Shown here piece by piece: positions 1 through 9,212 of a DNA stretch of 64,000 nucleotides. The position numbers and the translations under genes were made by a program. Below the pieces are notes generated by a model that was not told the DNA's origin, searched no databases, and saw nothing but the letters and a program-made list of their open reading frames with translations. Numbering within the stretch: position 1 is the stretch's first letter; the number at the start of each line of letters is the position of its first letter. This stretch comes from Neomelitea salexigens DSM 19753 (GTDB lineage Bacteria > Pseudomonadota > Gammaproteobacteria > Pseudomonadales > Spongiibacteraceae): NCBI RefSeq assembly GCF_000422345.1, contig NZ_AULP01000001.1, positions 310,001-374,000 of the forward strand, in the 5' to 3' direction.

Positions 1-207
1 AGATTGCCCGGCGCTAAAGCGCTGCCAATCGCTGGAACCCGGTAGCAATACAACCAGCGCGCCAGTAATAACTTGCATGCGCTCCGCCGCTTCGGTGCCA
101 AAGCGGTATTCACCGGCTTCCATAACGCCCACCGAGACCGGCTGGGATTTTCCTTCAAAACCCAATGACTGAACTTTTTCGTCAAAATAGCTGTTGTGCT
201 TGATCAC
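1..207 (-). CDS. ppnP: Pyrimidine/purine nucleoside phosphorylase PpnP, N-terminal part
   Basis: The first 69 codons of a small cupin-fold protein of the PpnP (YaiE) family, which phosphorolyses several purine and pyrimidine nucleosides to the base and ribose 1-phosphate. Visible family features are the N-terminal NSYFDEKVQSLGF stretch, the SVGVMEAGEY segment and the ITGAL(V)VLLPGSSDW segment, which line up with E. coli PpnP from memory. The C-terminal third lies outside the window. The chosen GTG start overlaps the TGA stop of the efflux permease upstream (GTGA), suggesting translational coupling, although the functional link between the two is unclear. Confidence 0.85.
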   Translation of the reverse strand, partial: MIKHNSYFDEKVQSLGFEGKSQPVSVGVMEAGEYRFGTEAAERMQVITGALVVLLPGSSDWQRFSAGQS

Positions 208-3200
208 GACACACCCTCTTTTTCAGTTAAGGCGCGATCATACCCGTCGCGCCCCGCTTCGGCCAGTACACCACCCTCAGCGGAAGACGTGGCGCGGTGG
301 TCTCGCCCTATGTAGTGGTACATGGCCGGCACAACGAACAAGGTAAACAGCGTGCCGATGCTCATTCCCGAGGCGATAACCATACCTAGCGAGAAACGCG
401 ATGCCGCACCGGCACCACTGGCAACCAGCAGTGGCAACATCGCCATCACCAGCGCCGCCGTGGTCATCAAAATAGGACGCAAACGAATCGACGCGGCCTC
501 TTCTATGGCTTCGCGCTTGGACACGCCCTGCTCCTGCAACCGGTTTGCAAAATCCACCATCAAGATACCGTGTTTGGAGATCACCCCAATCAGGGTGACC
601 AGGCCAACCTGGGTATAGATATTCAGGGTCATACCGGGGAACGTTGTCAGCTGCATACCGTTAGTCAGTGCAAAAATATTAATGCACAGCAACGCGCCAC
701 ATACCGACATAGGCACGGTCACCAGAATGATCAGCGGGTCCCGGAAAGACTCGAATTGCGCCGCCAAGACGAGGTAAATAATCAGCAGGGCAAAGGCAAA
801 GGTTCCCACCAATGCTCCGCCCTCTTGCTTGAACTGCCGAGAGCTCCCCGCGTAGTCCAGCTGAAAGTTGGCGGGCATAATGTCGTTGGCAATACCTTCA
901 AGCAGGGCCAGCGCTTCGCCCTGGGAAACATCGGGGCGCGGCACTGCAATAATCGTATTTGCATTTAATTGCTGGGCATGGGGTATTGATCTTGGCTTGG
1001 TTCGCTGCACAACCTCGACGAGTGTGGAGATTGGAATCAGGTCGCCGCTTGCCGCACGCGTGTAGTACCCGGTCAGTTGCTGAGGGTTCAGGCGCTCCTC
1101 GCGCTCAACCTGGGCAATGACTTTGTACGAGCGCCCCATATACGAAAAACGATTCACCTCAGCACCCGCCATCATCGCACTCAGATCTAAGCTCAGGCTT
1201 TGCATGTCAACGCCGAGTAGACCGGCCTTGTCTCTGTCGACGATAATTTCGGCCTCGGGGCGATCGAAATTTAACTGCGAGGCCACGTAGAAAAAGCGCT
1301 TACTGGCCATCGCACGCTTAACCAGCTCATCGCCCACTTCCGCCATCAGCTGTGGCTCAGCCGTCGACTTGAGAATAAACTCCACGGGATAGCCCTGCCC
1401 TGGAGTTGGCAGCGGCGGCGGCTGGAATGTCGCCAGGCGTAGCGGCGCCACTGACTCCATGCTCATACTCAAGTCGTTAGCGACATCCCCCATTGTCTTG
1501 GTCCGAGCGTCCCAGGGGGTGCCAATCAAGCCGATAAAGCCTTTATTGCTTTCACCACTTTCTGAGATGGTGAAGGCAAACGTATGATCCACATTGGGGT
1601 GCTCCAACGCCAAATTCTGAGCGGCCAAAAAGGCATTGGTAAAGTACTCCGGCGATGCATAGCCGTCACCCTCGGCAATGACGCCAGCAAAACCTAAGTC
1701 TTCGGCCGGCGCCAATTCGTTGTCACTGCTCTGGTAGAGGAAATAACACGATACCAACACCACCAAACCGAATACGCCAATCACATTGACCTGGTCCATC
1801 GCTGAGTGGAGTCGCTGCTTATAGCCCTGGCGCCAGTATTCGAACTTCTCATCCAGGAAACGCTCCAGACGACTGCTACCCGATTCATCGTGCGACTGCA
1901 GTATTTTTGCGCACATCATCGGTGTTAACGTCAGTGCAATAACGCCCGAAATCAATACCGCGCCCGCCAAGGTAAACGCGAACTCGGTGAACAGCTTGCC
2001 CGTCATTCCGGTTAAGAAGCCAATCGGTGCATACACTGCCACCAGGGTGATTGTCATCGCGATAACCGGCCCCAGTAACTCGCGTGCGCCTACCAAGGCG
2101 GCCTTAGATGGCTCCATGCCCTCTTCAATATGACGATGGATGTTTTCCAGCACAATAATCGCATCATCGACCACCATGCCGATCGCCAAGACCATCGCCA
2201 ATAGCGTTAGCAGATTAATCGAGAAGCCCATCGAGTACATCAGGAATAGAGCGCCTACCAACGACAGCGGTACGGTCACCGCCGGGATCATTGAGCTGCG
2301 CAGTGAACCCAGGAACAAGAAGATGACCAGAATAACGATAATGACCGCTTCGATCAGTGTTGCTTGTACATCGCTGATTGCCGCGTTGACATAAACCGTG
2401 CTGTCATAGGAAATATTCGCCTCAATACTCTCCGGCAAAGCGCGGTGAATACGCGGCCACATTTCGCGGATTTCCGCAGTGACATCCAGCAAGTTCGCAT
2501 CCGGGCGCACTTCAATACCGATAAACAGGCCTGGCTCGGCATCCCAGTGCGCTACATAGTCGTAGCTCTCATCGCCGAACACCACATCGGCGACATCCCG
2601 CAAGCGCACGAGCTGCGTTCCTTCACTGCGCAGCACAAGGTCCCTGAATGCCTCTACTGTGCTCAAATCCGTATCTGCAGAAATGCCGACCTTAACGTAC
2701 TGCCCTTTGGTTTCCCCTACGGCCGATAAAACGTTTTGCCGTTTTACTGCTGAAAAGGCCTCGCCCGGTGTCATGTTGTGCGCCGCAAGACGTTCTGGGT
2801 CAAACCAGATCCGCATGGCGTAATTCCTGCCACCGAGTATCACCGCGCGCTCCACACCGCTGAGGGCAGATAGCTCCGGTTCAACAACCCGCGCCACATA
2901 ATCAGTAATTTGCGCTTTGCTCAGCGTCTTGGAGTAAAACGACAAGTACATCGCCGCGTTGTCACCGGCACCCGCTAACTGAATAACAGGGTCCTCACTA
3001 CCTTCCGGTAGCTGACTGCGCAGCTTATTCACTTTTGCGGATATTTCGGTCAGCGCCTCATTGGGGTCCTTATCAATTTTCAGGTTCGCCGAGATGCTCG
3101 ACAATCCCTGAGCAGAATTGGAGGTAAGAAAATCAATGCCATCTGCTGAGGCTATCTCACGCTCCAGCGGCGTGGTGATAAAACCTTCGACAAGTTCTGG

Positions 3201-3365
3201 GTCCGCGCCCGGATAAACGACCGAGATACTGATCCGCGCATTTTGAATCTCAGGGTATTCACGCACCGTCAGGTCCTGTGCCGCGCGTAAACCCAGTAGA
3301 AAGATCACCAAGCTGACCACAATGGCCAACACCGGGCGTTTAACAAATATATCTGTGAAATGCAT
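204..3365 (-). CDS. RND efflux transporter permease (HAE1/AcrB family)
   Basis: A 1053-residue inner-membrane proton/drug antiporter of the resistance-nodulation-division type, the expected full length for AcrB/MexF-like pumps. It has the N-terminal membrane helix (VKRPVLAIVVSLVIFLLGL), two large periplasmic loops, and TM4 with the paired aspartates of the proton relay in the GMVVDDAIIVLENI segment near residue 400. The conserved KHGILMVDFAN motif lies near residue 930. It follows its membrane-fusion partner after 90 bp on the same strand and overlaps ppnP by four bases. No outer-membrane channel gene lies alongside, so the pump probably uses a TolC-like protein encoded elsewhere. Substrate cannot be told from sequence. 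Confidence 0.95.
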   Translation of the reverse strand: MHFTDIFVKRPVLAIVVSLVIFLLGLRAAQDLTVREYPEIQNARISISVVYPGADPELVEGFITTPLEREIASADGIDFLTSNSAQGLSSISANLKIDKDPNEALTEISAKVNKLRSQLPEGSEDPVIQLAGAGDNAAMYLSFYSKTLSKAQITDYVARVVEPELSALSGVERAVILGGRNYAMRIWFDPERLAAHNMTPGEAFSAVKRQNVLSAVGETKGQYVKVGISADTDLSTVEAFRDLVLRSEGTQLVRLRDVADVVFGDESYDYVAHWDAEPGLFIGIEVRPDANLLDVTAEIREMWPRIHRALPESIEANISYDSTVYVNAAISDVQATLIEAVIIVILVIFLFLGSLRSSMIPAVTVPLSLVGALFLMYSMGFSINLLTLLAMVLAIGMVVDDAIIVLENIHRHIEEGMEPSKAALVGARELLGPVIAMTITLVAVYAPIGFLTGMTGKLFTEFAFTLAGAVLISGVIALTLTPMMCAKILQSHDESGSSRLERFLDEKFEYWRQGYKQRLHSAMDQVNVIGVFGLVVLVSCYFLYQSSDNELAPAEDLGFAGVIAEGDGYASPEYFTNAFLAAQNLALEHPNVDHTFAFTISESGESNKGFIGLIGTPWDARTKTMGDVANDLSMSMESVAPLRLATFQPPPLPTPGQGYPVEFILKSTAEPQLMAEVGDELVKRAMASKRFFYVASQLNFDRPEAEIIVDRDKAGLLGVDMQSLSLDLSAMMAGAEVNRFSYMGRSYKVIAQVEREERLNPQQLTGYYTRAASGDLIPISTLVEVVQRTKPRSIPHAQQLNANTIIAVPRPDVSQGEALALLEGIANDIMPANFQLDYAGSSRQFKQEGGALVGTFAFALLIIYLVLAAQFESFRDPLIILVTVPMSVCGALLCINIFALTNGMQLTTFPGMTLNIYTQVGLVTLIGVISKHGILMVDFANRLQEQGVSKREAIEEAASIRLRPILMTTAALVMAMLPLLVASGAGAASRFSLGMVIASGMSIGTLFTLFVVPAMYHYIGRDHRATSSAEGGVLAEAGRDGYDRALTEKEGVS

Positions 3366-3455
3366 GACGCCTGTCCTTGTTAGTGGCGTGGGAGAGTCAT
3401 CAACCTATTTATGACCATCAACCTCTTTAGAGGCCATCAAGCTATTTATCGCCGA

Positions 3456-4580
3456 TCACCCCTGCGGGGGGGCCGGCGTCAAGCTAGGCTTGGGACGGAG
3501 CGTGTTATCGATCGTAACCGGCTGACCACTGCGCAGCTTCAGCAAGCCAGTACTGGCGACTTCGTCGCCTTCTTTAACGCCTGAAATGACTTCAATAAAA
3601 TCACCGCGGGCCTCTCCCAAGGTAACGAAGCGTTGAATGACATCCAGGGCCTCGGCGTCGCCACCCTCCTGTTGACGAATAACGAAAACCGAATCGCCGT
3701 AAGAGCTGTACTGAATAGCGGTTTTTGGCAAAACCAGCACCTGCGTCGGCTCTCCCAGGTTTACCGTAACTTTTGCAAATAAGCCCGGTTTCAGCACTTT
3801 CTCAGGATTGGCAAATCGCGCGCGCACATCGAAGTTACGCGTTTGTGCATCAATCTTGGGTTCAACGGCGATAATCTCGCCACTAAACTGGCGCCCACCC
3901 AGCGCGTCGACAACGATTTCGATCGATCTGCCCGGGTTCACCTTGCCCAGCTGCTTTTCAGGCAATGAAAAATCCAACTCAATGGGATCTAAAGACTGCA
4001 GGGTAACGATCTTGTCGCCAGCGCGGAGGTATTGACCCAATGCGACTCGGCGAATACCCAGCTCACCACTAAAGGGCGCTCGCAGAGTTTTCAAATTCAA
4101 ACGTCCCCGCTGCGCCTCCACTGCCGCCTTGGCCACATTCGTTTCTGCCAGCGCGGTGTCATATTCAGACTTAGAGATGGTTCCGCGCTTGTAGAGTTTT
4201 TCGCGCCGGCGCTGCTCAATCTCGGCAAGCTTTGCCTGCGCTTCCAATCGCGCGAGCTCACCGCGCTCAGCGACAGACTCCAAACTCAGTAGTTCGGTGC
4301 CCGCCTCAACGCTTTGCCCAGATTCAAAACTAATTTTGGTGATGGTGCCATCAACTTCAGCGGTCAGATCGGCGCCCTTCACTGCCACCAAACTGCCCAC
4401 CGCGTTCAGACGAGCGACCCACTGCTGCGGGGTAACCGTAGTGCTTGAAATCGTCACCGGCGGCGTCGGCATATTATCGATGAATTCATTCATCATCTGG
4501 TTGCCAAACCACTTCATACCAAACACGCCACCAAAAACAACGCCGCTGATTGCCAGCATTACGACCATACGCTTAGTCAT
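3456..4580 (-). CDS. RND efflux periplasmic adaptor (HlyD/MFP family)
   Basis: A 374-residue membrane-fusion protein that bridges an RND permease and an outer-membrane channel. The N-terminus is a single hydrophobic anchor (MVVMLAISGVVFGGVFGM). A lipoyl-like half motif (VEVDGTITKISFESGQSVEAG region), a helical hairpin (LARLEAQAKLAEIEQRRREKLY), the second lipoyl half (LRAPFSGELGIRRVALGQYL) and beta-barrel and membrane-proximal domains follow in the usual order. The C-terminal tail is proline rich. It is the first gene of the efflux operon with the permease downstream. There is no regulator gene next to it. Confidence 0.93.
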   Translation of the reverse strand: MTKRMVVMLAISGVVFGGVFGMKWFGNQMMNEFIDNMPTPPVTISSTTVTPQQWVARLNAVGSLVAVKGADLTAEVDGTITKISFESGQSVEAGTELLSLESVAERGELARLEAQAKLAEIEQRRREKLYKRGTISKSEYDTALAETNVAKAAVEAQRGRLNLKTLRAPFSGELGIRRVALGQYLRAGDKIVTLQSLDPIELDFSLPEKQLGKVNPGRSIEIVVDALGGRQFSGEIIAVEPKIDAQTRNFDVRARFANPEKVLKPGLFAKVTVNLGEPTQVLVLPKTAIQYSSYGDSVFVIRQQEGGDAEALDVIQRFVTLGEARGDFIEVISGVKEGDEVASTGLLKLRSGQPVTIDNTLRPKPSLTPAPPQG

Positions 4581-4898
4581 TTGTATTCCTTGTCGACCAT
4601 CCAGTAGCTGCGAATTCGATATAGCAATGTGTCGAGCTCGGCGAATGCGCCAAGCCCAACAGCTTCCCTATCACGAGATCACCGCTGTTACCCCTAGAAA
4701 CAGTAGTACGAATTTTACACAGAGATAGTAACAGGGATGAGAATGAGAATGCATCAACAATTTAACCGCCTACATTGCGTAAGCCATTAATATTAAAGGG
4801 GTTATTGGGAATAACCTTGGACACAAACTAACGCATAAGTAAAGTCTTGGCGCGGCCAACAACTGCAGGGTGGCCAAAATGCCAAAACGCAAGCATAA
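4581..4898. other. Intergenic region upstream of the efflux adaptor
   Basis: No coding region is recognisable. The stretch should hold the promoter of the efflux operon. An inverted repeat CTGTTAC (4685-4691) and GTAACAG (4728-4734), separated by 36 bases, lies about 105 bp upstream of the adaptor start and could be a regulator site, but no matching regulator gene is nearby. Confidence 0.4.
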
Positions 4899-4930
4899 AA
4901 AAAGCCCCAGTCGTCAGACTGGGGCTTTTT
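4899..4930 (-). terminator. Rho-independent terminator, probably the original tRNA-Ser terminator
   Basis: A 14-bp perfect stem (4899-4912 with 4917-4930) with a GTCA loop and A/T tracts on both sides, so it can act in both directions. It lies immediately outside the left 15-bp att repeat. Before the element inserted, this hairpin would have followed the 3' end of tRNA-Ser directly. The tRNA now has a different hairpin at 13658. Confidence 0.75.
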
Positions 4931-4934
4931 ATGT

Positions 4935-4949
4935 ATGGCGGAGAAGGAG
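4935..4949. repeat. Left attachment-site repeat (copy of tRNA-Ser 3' end)
   Basis: The 15-base sequence ATGGCGGAGAAGGAG is identical to positions 13691-13705, where it is the 3' end of tRNA-Ser(GCT) including the encoded CCA and part of the acceptor and T arm. The two copies bound the integrase-bearing segment, as expected for site-specific integration into a tRNA gene. The exact crossover point within the repeat cannot be seen. Confidence 0.8.
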
Positions 4950-5039
4950 TCTATTCCTTTGCCACGTAATGAAACCAACGTAAACTTAATTTAGATGCTA
5001 TATATAAAGTACATAACGAATTTTAGGGTTTCATAAGGG

Positions 5040-5069
5040 TTGTTAAGATTTCGTACAAATGCATATAAT
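5040..5069 (+). promoter_or_regulatory. Putative sigma-70 promoter of the integrase gene
   Basis: TTGTTA (5040-5045) and a consensus TATAAT (5064-5069) are separated by 18 bases and lie 40 bases ahead of the integrase start. The promoter abuts the TGGCGCAAGG repeat at 5071, a likely integrase arm site, so the integrase may repress its own transcription. Confidence 0.55.
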
Positions 5070-5070
5070 T

Positions 5071-5090
5071 TGGCGCAAGGATTGGCACAA
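5071..5090 (+). repeat. Putative integrase arm-type site, left
   Basis: TGGCGCAAGGATTGGCACAA contains two TGGCRC-type half sites 12 bases apart. A matching 20-mer (16 of 20 identical, same orientation) lies just inside the right end at 13617-13636. Paired repeats inside both ends are typical of arm-type binding sites for tyrosine integrases. Confidence 0.5.
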
Positions 5091-5108
5091 TATTATTCTG
5101 GCGGAGAT

Positions 5109-6395
5109 ATGCCTAAACCCCACCCCAAAGAAAAGCTCAAAGACCTACAGTTAAAAAGGCTGACTAAGCCGGGCACTTATGCCGATGGACGCGGCCTTTA
5201 CTTCAACGTAGACCCTGGAGGTAGCCGCAGTTGGGTTTTCCGGTATATGTTGGACGGGCGTCGCCGGAAGATGGGACTGGGCAGTTATCCAGAAGTCTCG
5301 TTGGCTGAGGCGCGCGAGCATCTGGCCTACTGGCGCAAAATATTAAAGGGCAACTCAACTACCCCACCTCGTGACCCACTGGACCTAAAACGCGAAAAAG
5401 AGGCAGAGGCACGCAAGAACAAGCGTCAACTGGTTACCTTTGACCAAGTGGCAGAAAAGTTTATAAACGCCAATCGCTCAGCATGGTCTAATCCAAAACA
5501 TGCTCAACAATGGGAGCGCACACTAGCGCAATACGCCAGCCCTATTATTGGCAATCGCCATATTGCCGACATAGACACAGACGATATTCTTCAGGTTCTG
5601 GAGCCTATTTGGACAACCAAAACCGAAACCGCTACTAGGGTGCGAGGGCGGATAGAAAAGGTTATTGATTACGCCAGAGCAAGAAAGCTACGAACAGAAG
5701 AGAACCCCGCACGGTGGCGCGGACACTTGGACGCTTTACTGGCAAAGCCATCTAAGGTCGCGAGAGCCGAGAACTTCCCCAGCCTGCCCTACCAGAGAAT
5801 AGGAGCTTTTATATCGGCGCTACGGGAATCAAACAGCATATCAGCCCTAACCCTTGAGTTCTTAATACTGACCAACACCCGCACGGGGGATGTGCTAGAG
5901 GCCGACTGGAGTGAAATTGACCTCAATACCGAGCTATGGACGATCCCAGAGTATCGACTCAAGACTCGGAAGGAGCATATTGTCCCGTTGTCTGACCGAG
6001 CCATAGAAATCCTTACCAGCCTTGAAAATAAAAATGACAAAGGCCTGATCTTCCAAAGCCCACGCGGTGGCCAACTATCGAATATGGCCATGCTCAAACT
6101 GATAAAGAGCATGGACAATGAGAAAACACCTTGGCGCGCACCTGATGGCCGTGTAGTCACTCCACATGGCTTCCGCACTACTTTCCGCACTTGGGCTGGT
6201 GAATGCACAGCATACCCCCGAGATTTGATCGAATTTGCTATGGCCCATCAGCTCAAGGACAAAGCAGAGGCTGCTTACCACCGCTCCACACTGCCCGAGA
6301 AACGCCGCAAACTGATGCAAGACTGGGCAAACCGAATTGGGCAGCCTGAGGCCCAACAGGGCGAGGTGATACCAATTAGAGACGTACTTGCCTAA
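5109..6395 (+). CDS. Tyrosine-type site-specific integrase (P4-like, DUF4102 N-terminus)
   Basis: A 428-residue integrase expected to recombine the element with the tRNA-Ser gene. The N-terminal DUF4102 domain (LTKPGTYADGRGLYFNVDPGG, about residues 14-90) is followed by a SAM-like core-binding domain (about 110-210) and the catalytic domain. Active-site residues visible are Arg in TNTRTGD (about 258), HGFR (about 352-355) and the Tyr in AAYHRS (about 390). I chose ATG 5109 because it has a GGAG site a few bases upstream and matches the usual start of this family. An upstream in-frame start at 5040 would add 23 residues encoded by the promoter and arm-site DNA. Confidence 0.93.
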   Translation: MPKPHPKEKLKDLQLKRLTKPGTYADGRGLYFNVDPGGSRSWVFRYMLDGRRRKMGLGSYPEVSLAEAREHLAYWRKILKGNSTTPPRDPLDLKREKEAEARKNKRQLVTFDQVAEKFINANRSAWSNPKHAQQWERTLAQYASPIIGNRHIADIDTDDILQVLEPIWTTKTETATRVRGRIEKVIDYARARKLRTEENPARWRGHLDALLAKPSKVARAENFPSLPYQRIGAFISALRESNSISALTLEFLILTNTRTGDVLEADWSEIDLNTELWTIPEYRLKTRKEHIVPLSDRAIEILTSLENKNDKGLIFQSPRGGQLSNMAMLKLIKSMDNEKTPWRAPDGRVVTPHGFRTTFRTWAGECTAYPRDLIEFAMAHQLKDKAEAAYHRSTLPEKRRKLMQDWANRIGQPEAQQGEVIPIRDVLA

Positions 6396-6498
6396 GTAAC
6401 GCTATGTTTTTGATGGCTTTCCCTCTTAATAGGTGACCAATTCACTATGCCATTACAGCTACCTAAACCAGAATGAAAACTAGAAGGAGTGTCAACTT

Positions 6499-7572
6499 AT
6501 GGCCGAGAACAAATGGCCTCCAGTATCAGAAATAAACAGGGTTGCCTGGGAAATCACCCTTCTGGAGATGGGCGGCGACCATGTGCCAAGTCTTATGAAA
6601 AATGGTAGCGGAGCTGGGCTAAGACAGCCTAAAAGCGAAGAGTTACTAATAGACAGGTCGCTAAGAAAGTCAGGTAACGCAGAGCAAATAGAAGCAGCGC
6701 GAGAAGTGGTGAGGAAACAACTAGCCGATGAGCAGCAGAAAAGGTCGGATGCACTTCGAGCCGGCGCTAACCGCTACGAACAATTGCTCTCCCTAGACAC
6801 TGAAGCTATGGATGCGCTCTACAATGACCTCAAAGAGCGTTCCCGTCGCCTTAAAGCAGATCACGCCAAGCCAGATTTCAAACATTGGGCGAGAATGGAT
6901 GCCTGGACCATCGAAGAGGGGCTGTGCCTTGCCTTTAGCATCAAGCCAGGCATTTTGGGCGAGGCGATACCCCCTACTCTGGAGCTACCAGGGGAGAAAT
7001 ATGTCAGTTTTTTTAGCTCGCATTTTTCCGCGGAGGTGTTGCTAGGCAAGGAGCTTGCGCACGAGTTTTCCAGTGCATGTGAGCTGGCAGAACGCAGTTT
7101 CGGAAAAGCCGAGTTTAAGCGCAAAGCCTATCCACCAGAGGACTTTCTGTGTTGGGCTGAAAGAAAACGCATCCAAATATGCACCGAACTGATGGAGGCG
7201 GCGAAGGATCACCAGCGTCATATCAAAATGATGCTCAGCAAACTGGAAGAGTTAAGACATGCAAAAGTACGAATTGCACAGCTTGAAGAAAAACTGGTCG
7301 ACCTTAACTCAAAAAAACAGGATGAGACTCCCCCCCCAAAAGCGTTACACCACAAGAAAGAGAGATCGTACTTACTACTTCTTGGCGCATTACTCTTCAA
7401 ACAGGGGATTGATTGGCGGGAAAGAGGCGCAGCAAGCAAATTAGGGCGTCTGGTGAACAAAATTGGCGAGAATATCAACGATGATACATCAAGAAGCATA
7501 TTGAACGCTTTAGACGATAAGGAACTGGGCGCCACCCTAGAACAGCTACGCAATAAAATTGAGCACCCTTAA
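6499..7572 (+). CDS. Island-encoded protein of unknown function, 357 residues
   Basis: I do not recognise this protein. It is soluble, has no signal peptide or membrane segment, and is rich in charged residues. Residues about 60-120 and 230-275 look like heptad-patterned coiled coil (EQIEAAREVVRKQL; KLEELRHAKVRIAQLEEKL). The middle part (WARMDAWTIEEGLCLAFSI) is compact and Trp-rich, and the C-terminus (residues about 290-357) is a separate helical domain. An AAGGAG site precedes the start. It sits alone between the integrase and the AlpA-type gene, and a strong terminator follows at once, so it forms its own transcription unit. A structural, regulatory or defence role are all possible. Confidence 0.75.
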   Translation: MAENKWPPVSEINRVAWEITLLEMGGDHVPSLMKNGSGAGLRQPKSEELLIDRSLRKSGNAEQIEAAREVVRKQLADEQQKRSDALRAGANRYEQLLSLDTEAMDALYNDLKERSRRLKADHAKPDFKHWARMDAWTIEEGLCLAFSIKPGILGEAIPPTLELPGEKYVSFFSSHFSAEVLLGKELAHEFSSACELAERSFGKAEFKRKAYPPEDFLCWAERKRIQICTELMEAAKDHQRHIKMMLSKLEELRHAKVRIAQLEEKLVDLNSKKQDETPPPKALHHKKERSYLLLLGALLFKQGIDWRERGAASKLGRLVNKIGENINDDTSRSILNALDDKELGATLEQLRNKIEHP

Positions 7573-7600
7573 AAAACCGAAATACTTCTATTTCGGTTTT
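7573..7600 (+). terminator. Rho-independent terminator
   Basis: A perfect 12-bp stem (7573-7584 with 7589-7600) with a CTTC loop, flanked by A-tract and ending in TTTT, begins at the stop codon of the 357-residue gene. It separates that gene from the AlpA-to-EEP run. Confidence 0.8.
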
Positions 7601-7701
7601 CAAAATCCTATTTAGGCTTTTGAAGTCAATATGTTAGCGATTCTACAGCCACGCCCCCAAATGACTGCTGGGGGAACCTTTAGCAACAAAGGAGCTAAAT
7701 C

Positions 7702-8031
7702 GTGGCTAGACCCAAAACGAAAGCAACACCACTCGTCCCCGATATTAATCCCCGCATCCCCTTCAAGTTTTTACGCCCACGTGATCGCTTGGCCCTGCTG
7801 GGCGAAAACAAAACTAGCGACTACCGAAAGCGCAAGGAAGGCCTACTGCCTGAAATGGTAGAGCTTGGCCCACGCACAAAAGGAACCCCGGACTACGAAA
7901 TTGAGATTGTTCAATGCGCCCGGCTAGCGGGTGCTAATGACGCAGAAATGAGAGAACTGGTCAAAGCAATCCATGCGGCACGCACAAAGCTTGATTGGCG
8001 AACGATGTTTAGTACAACGGAGGTGGCATAG
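7702..8031 (+). CDS. AlpA-family phage regulatory / excisionase-like protein
   Basis: A 109-residue protein whose central part (FKFLRPRDRLALLG, YRKRKEGLLPEMVELGPR, PDYEIEIVQCARLAG) follows the AlpA/MerR-like winged HTH pattern of phage and island regulators. AlpA proteins activate integrase or excision functions, and some act as excisionases. The GTG start at 7702 has a GGAG site 8 bases upstream and gives the typical MARPKTK N-terminus. It is the first gene of the replication-like run. A role in controlling excision is inferred from family and position. Confidence 0.7.
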   Translation: MARPKTKATPLVPDINPRIPFKFLRPRDRLALLGENKTSDYRKRKEGLLPEMVELGPRTKGTPDYEIEIVQCARLAGANDAEMRELVKAIHAARTKLDWRTMFSTTEVA

Positions 8032-8032
8032 C

Positions 8033-8371
8033 ATGAAAAAAGGCCACTCTCCTAAGAAAGCAGCCTCAACAACAGTGCCGTCTAATTGTAACTCCTACGC
8101 CGCCCAGCGCCAACGCATGATAGAAGCATTACGGACAGTACCTGGCGGAATCACCACCCTTGAGTTCCGTGAGCAATACGACGTGATGGCACCCGCACCC
8201 AGGGTGTTTGAGCTACGTCACGACTATGGCCACAACATCCAAAAAGAAATGGTCAGAGGCGTCAATGCACAAGGAAACAGGCATCGCACAGCGTTGTACA
8301 CTCTTCACTCCGGCCCATGGAAGCGGCCGATCAAGAAGAATAAAAGCAAAGGAGGTACGAGCAATGAATGA
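8033..8371 (+). CDS. Small helix-turn-helix protein
   Basis: A 112-residue basic protein. The segment from about residue 25 to 70 (RQRMIEALRTVPGGITTLEFREQYDV, then PRVFELRHDYGH) fits a winged HTH of the kind found in small island and phage proteins that act beside replication genes. The ATG at 8033 starts one base after the upstream stop and has a GGAGG site, so it is translationally linked to the AlpA-like gene. Its stop overlaps the start of the Toprim gene by 8 bases. DNA binding is inferred from the pattern only. Confidence 0.65.
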   Translation: MKKGHSPKKAASTTVPSNCNSYAAQRQRMIEALRTVPGGITTLEFREQYDVMAPAPRVFELRHDYGHNIQKEMVRGVNAQGNRHRTALYTLHSGPWKRPIKKNKSKGGTSNE

Positions 8372-9212
8372 TATATACCGTGACCTCCAACAAGGTTTTT
8401 ACAATGCGGGACTCGAGCCACCCCGCCACATTGAAATTGACGGAAAGGTCCACCGCTATGCCCAACCTGATAAGCCTAAATCCCATTCAAGTTGGTACGT
8501 CTTCTTTGGATCTCCGAACGGAGTAGCCGGTGTAGTAGGCGACTGGCGCACGGGGCAGAGCCTTAACGTATCTACGTGGCTCGACAACAAGCTAACTCAA
8601 GCCGACATTGAAGCGAGCAAGGCGATGATGGCAGAGGCCCGAGAACGCGCTAAGAAGGCCAGAAAAGCCGAGCAGCACGCCGCCGCACGGCGAGCGCAAG
8701 TAATCTGGAATAACTCCCACCCCGCCGCCCCCGGTCACCCCTACCTAACTAGCAAGTGCATTGGGCCTTGCGGTTTGCGTGAAACTGCTGGCAACTTGAT
8801 TGTGCCGGTAACTGACATTGATGGTGTGTTGTGGTCAATCCAGACAATCAGCTCCCGTGGTGAAAAGCGCTTCCTGTCTGGTGGCCGCATCAAAGGCTGC
8901 ATGTATTGGGTTGAGGGCAGAAGCAAAGGCCCAATATATGTTGCAGAAGGCCTTGCCACCGCCGCCAGTGTGAGGGCTTATACAGGCCGAACCACTGCAT
9001 GTGCATTTAACGCTGGAAACCTCCCTGCAGTTACGATGAAAATCAAGGAGAAGCACCCAAACATCCAGCTAATCGTGGTTGCCGATAATGACGCGGCTGG
9101 AATCAAAGCTGCTAGACAGGCTTCCGCTTTGACTGGTGCCGACCTGTGGTGCCCTCCCACTCCTGGTACTGACTTTAATGACTGGGTCAATGCACGCGGG
9201 GTATCTGTATGA
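8364..9212 (+). CDS. Toprim-domain protein, primase-like
   Basis: A 282-residue protein with a C-terminal Toprim fold. The conserved Glu is in YVAEGLATAASV (about residue 195) and the acidic DxD-type motif is in VVADNDAAG (about 235). The N-terminal part carries WYVFFGSPNG and VGDWRTG motifs seen in Toprim proteins of islands and plasmids, followed by a basic helix (about 90-115). No zinc-binding CxxC ribbon is visible, so it is shorter than full phage primases such as P4 alpha. The true start is ATG 8364 with GGAGG at 8350-8354; an upstream in-frame extension would overlap the HTH gene. The stop overlaps the next start (ATGA), so the two are coupled. Confidence 0.82.
   Translation: MNDIYRDLQQGFYNAGLEPPRHIEIDGKVHRYAQPDKPKSHSSWYVFFGSPNGVAGVVGDWRTGQSLNVSTWLDNKLTQADIEASKAMMAEARERAKKARKAEQHAAARRAQVIWNNSHPAAPGHPYLTSKCIGPCGLRETAGNLIVPVTDIDGVLWSIQTISSRGEKRFLSGGRIKGCMYWVEGRSKGPIYVAEGLATAASVRAYTGRTTACAFNAGNLPAVTMKIKEKHPNIQLIVVADNDAAGIKAARQASALTGADLWCPPTPGTDFNDWVNARGVSV

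Noticed and set aside
4935-4957. A second tRNA gene at the left end of the island
   Set aside because: Only 15 bases of the tRNA 3' end are present; no arms can be formed.
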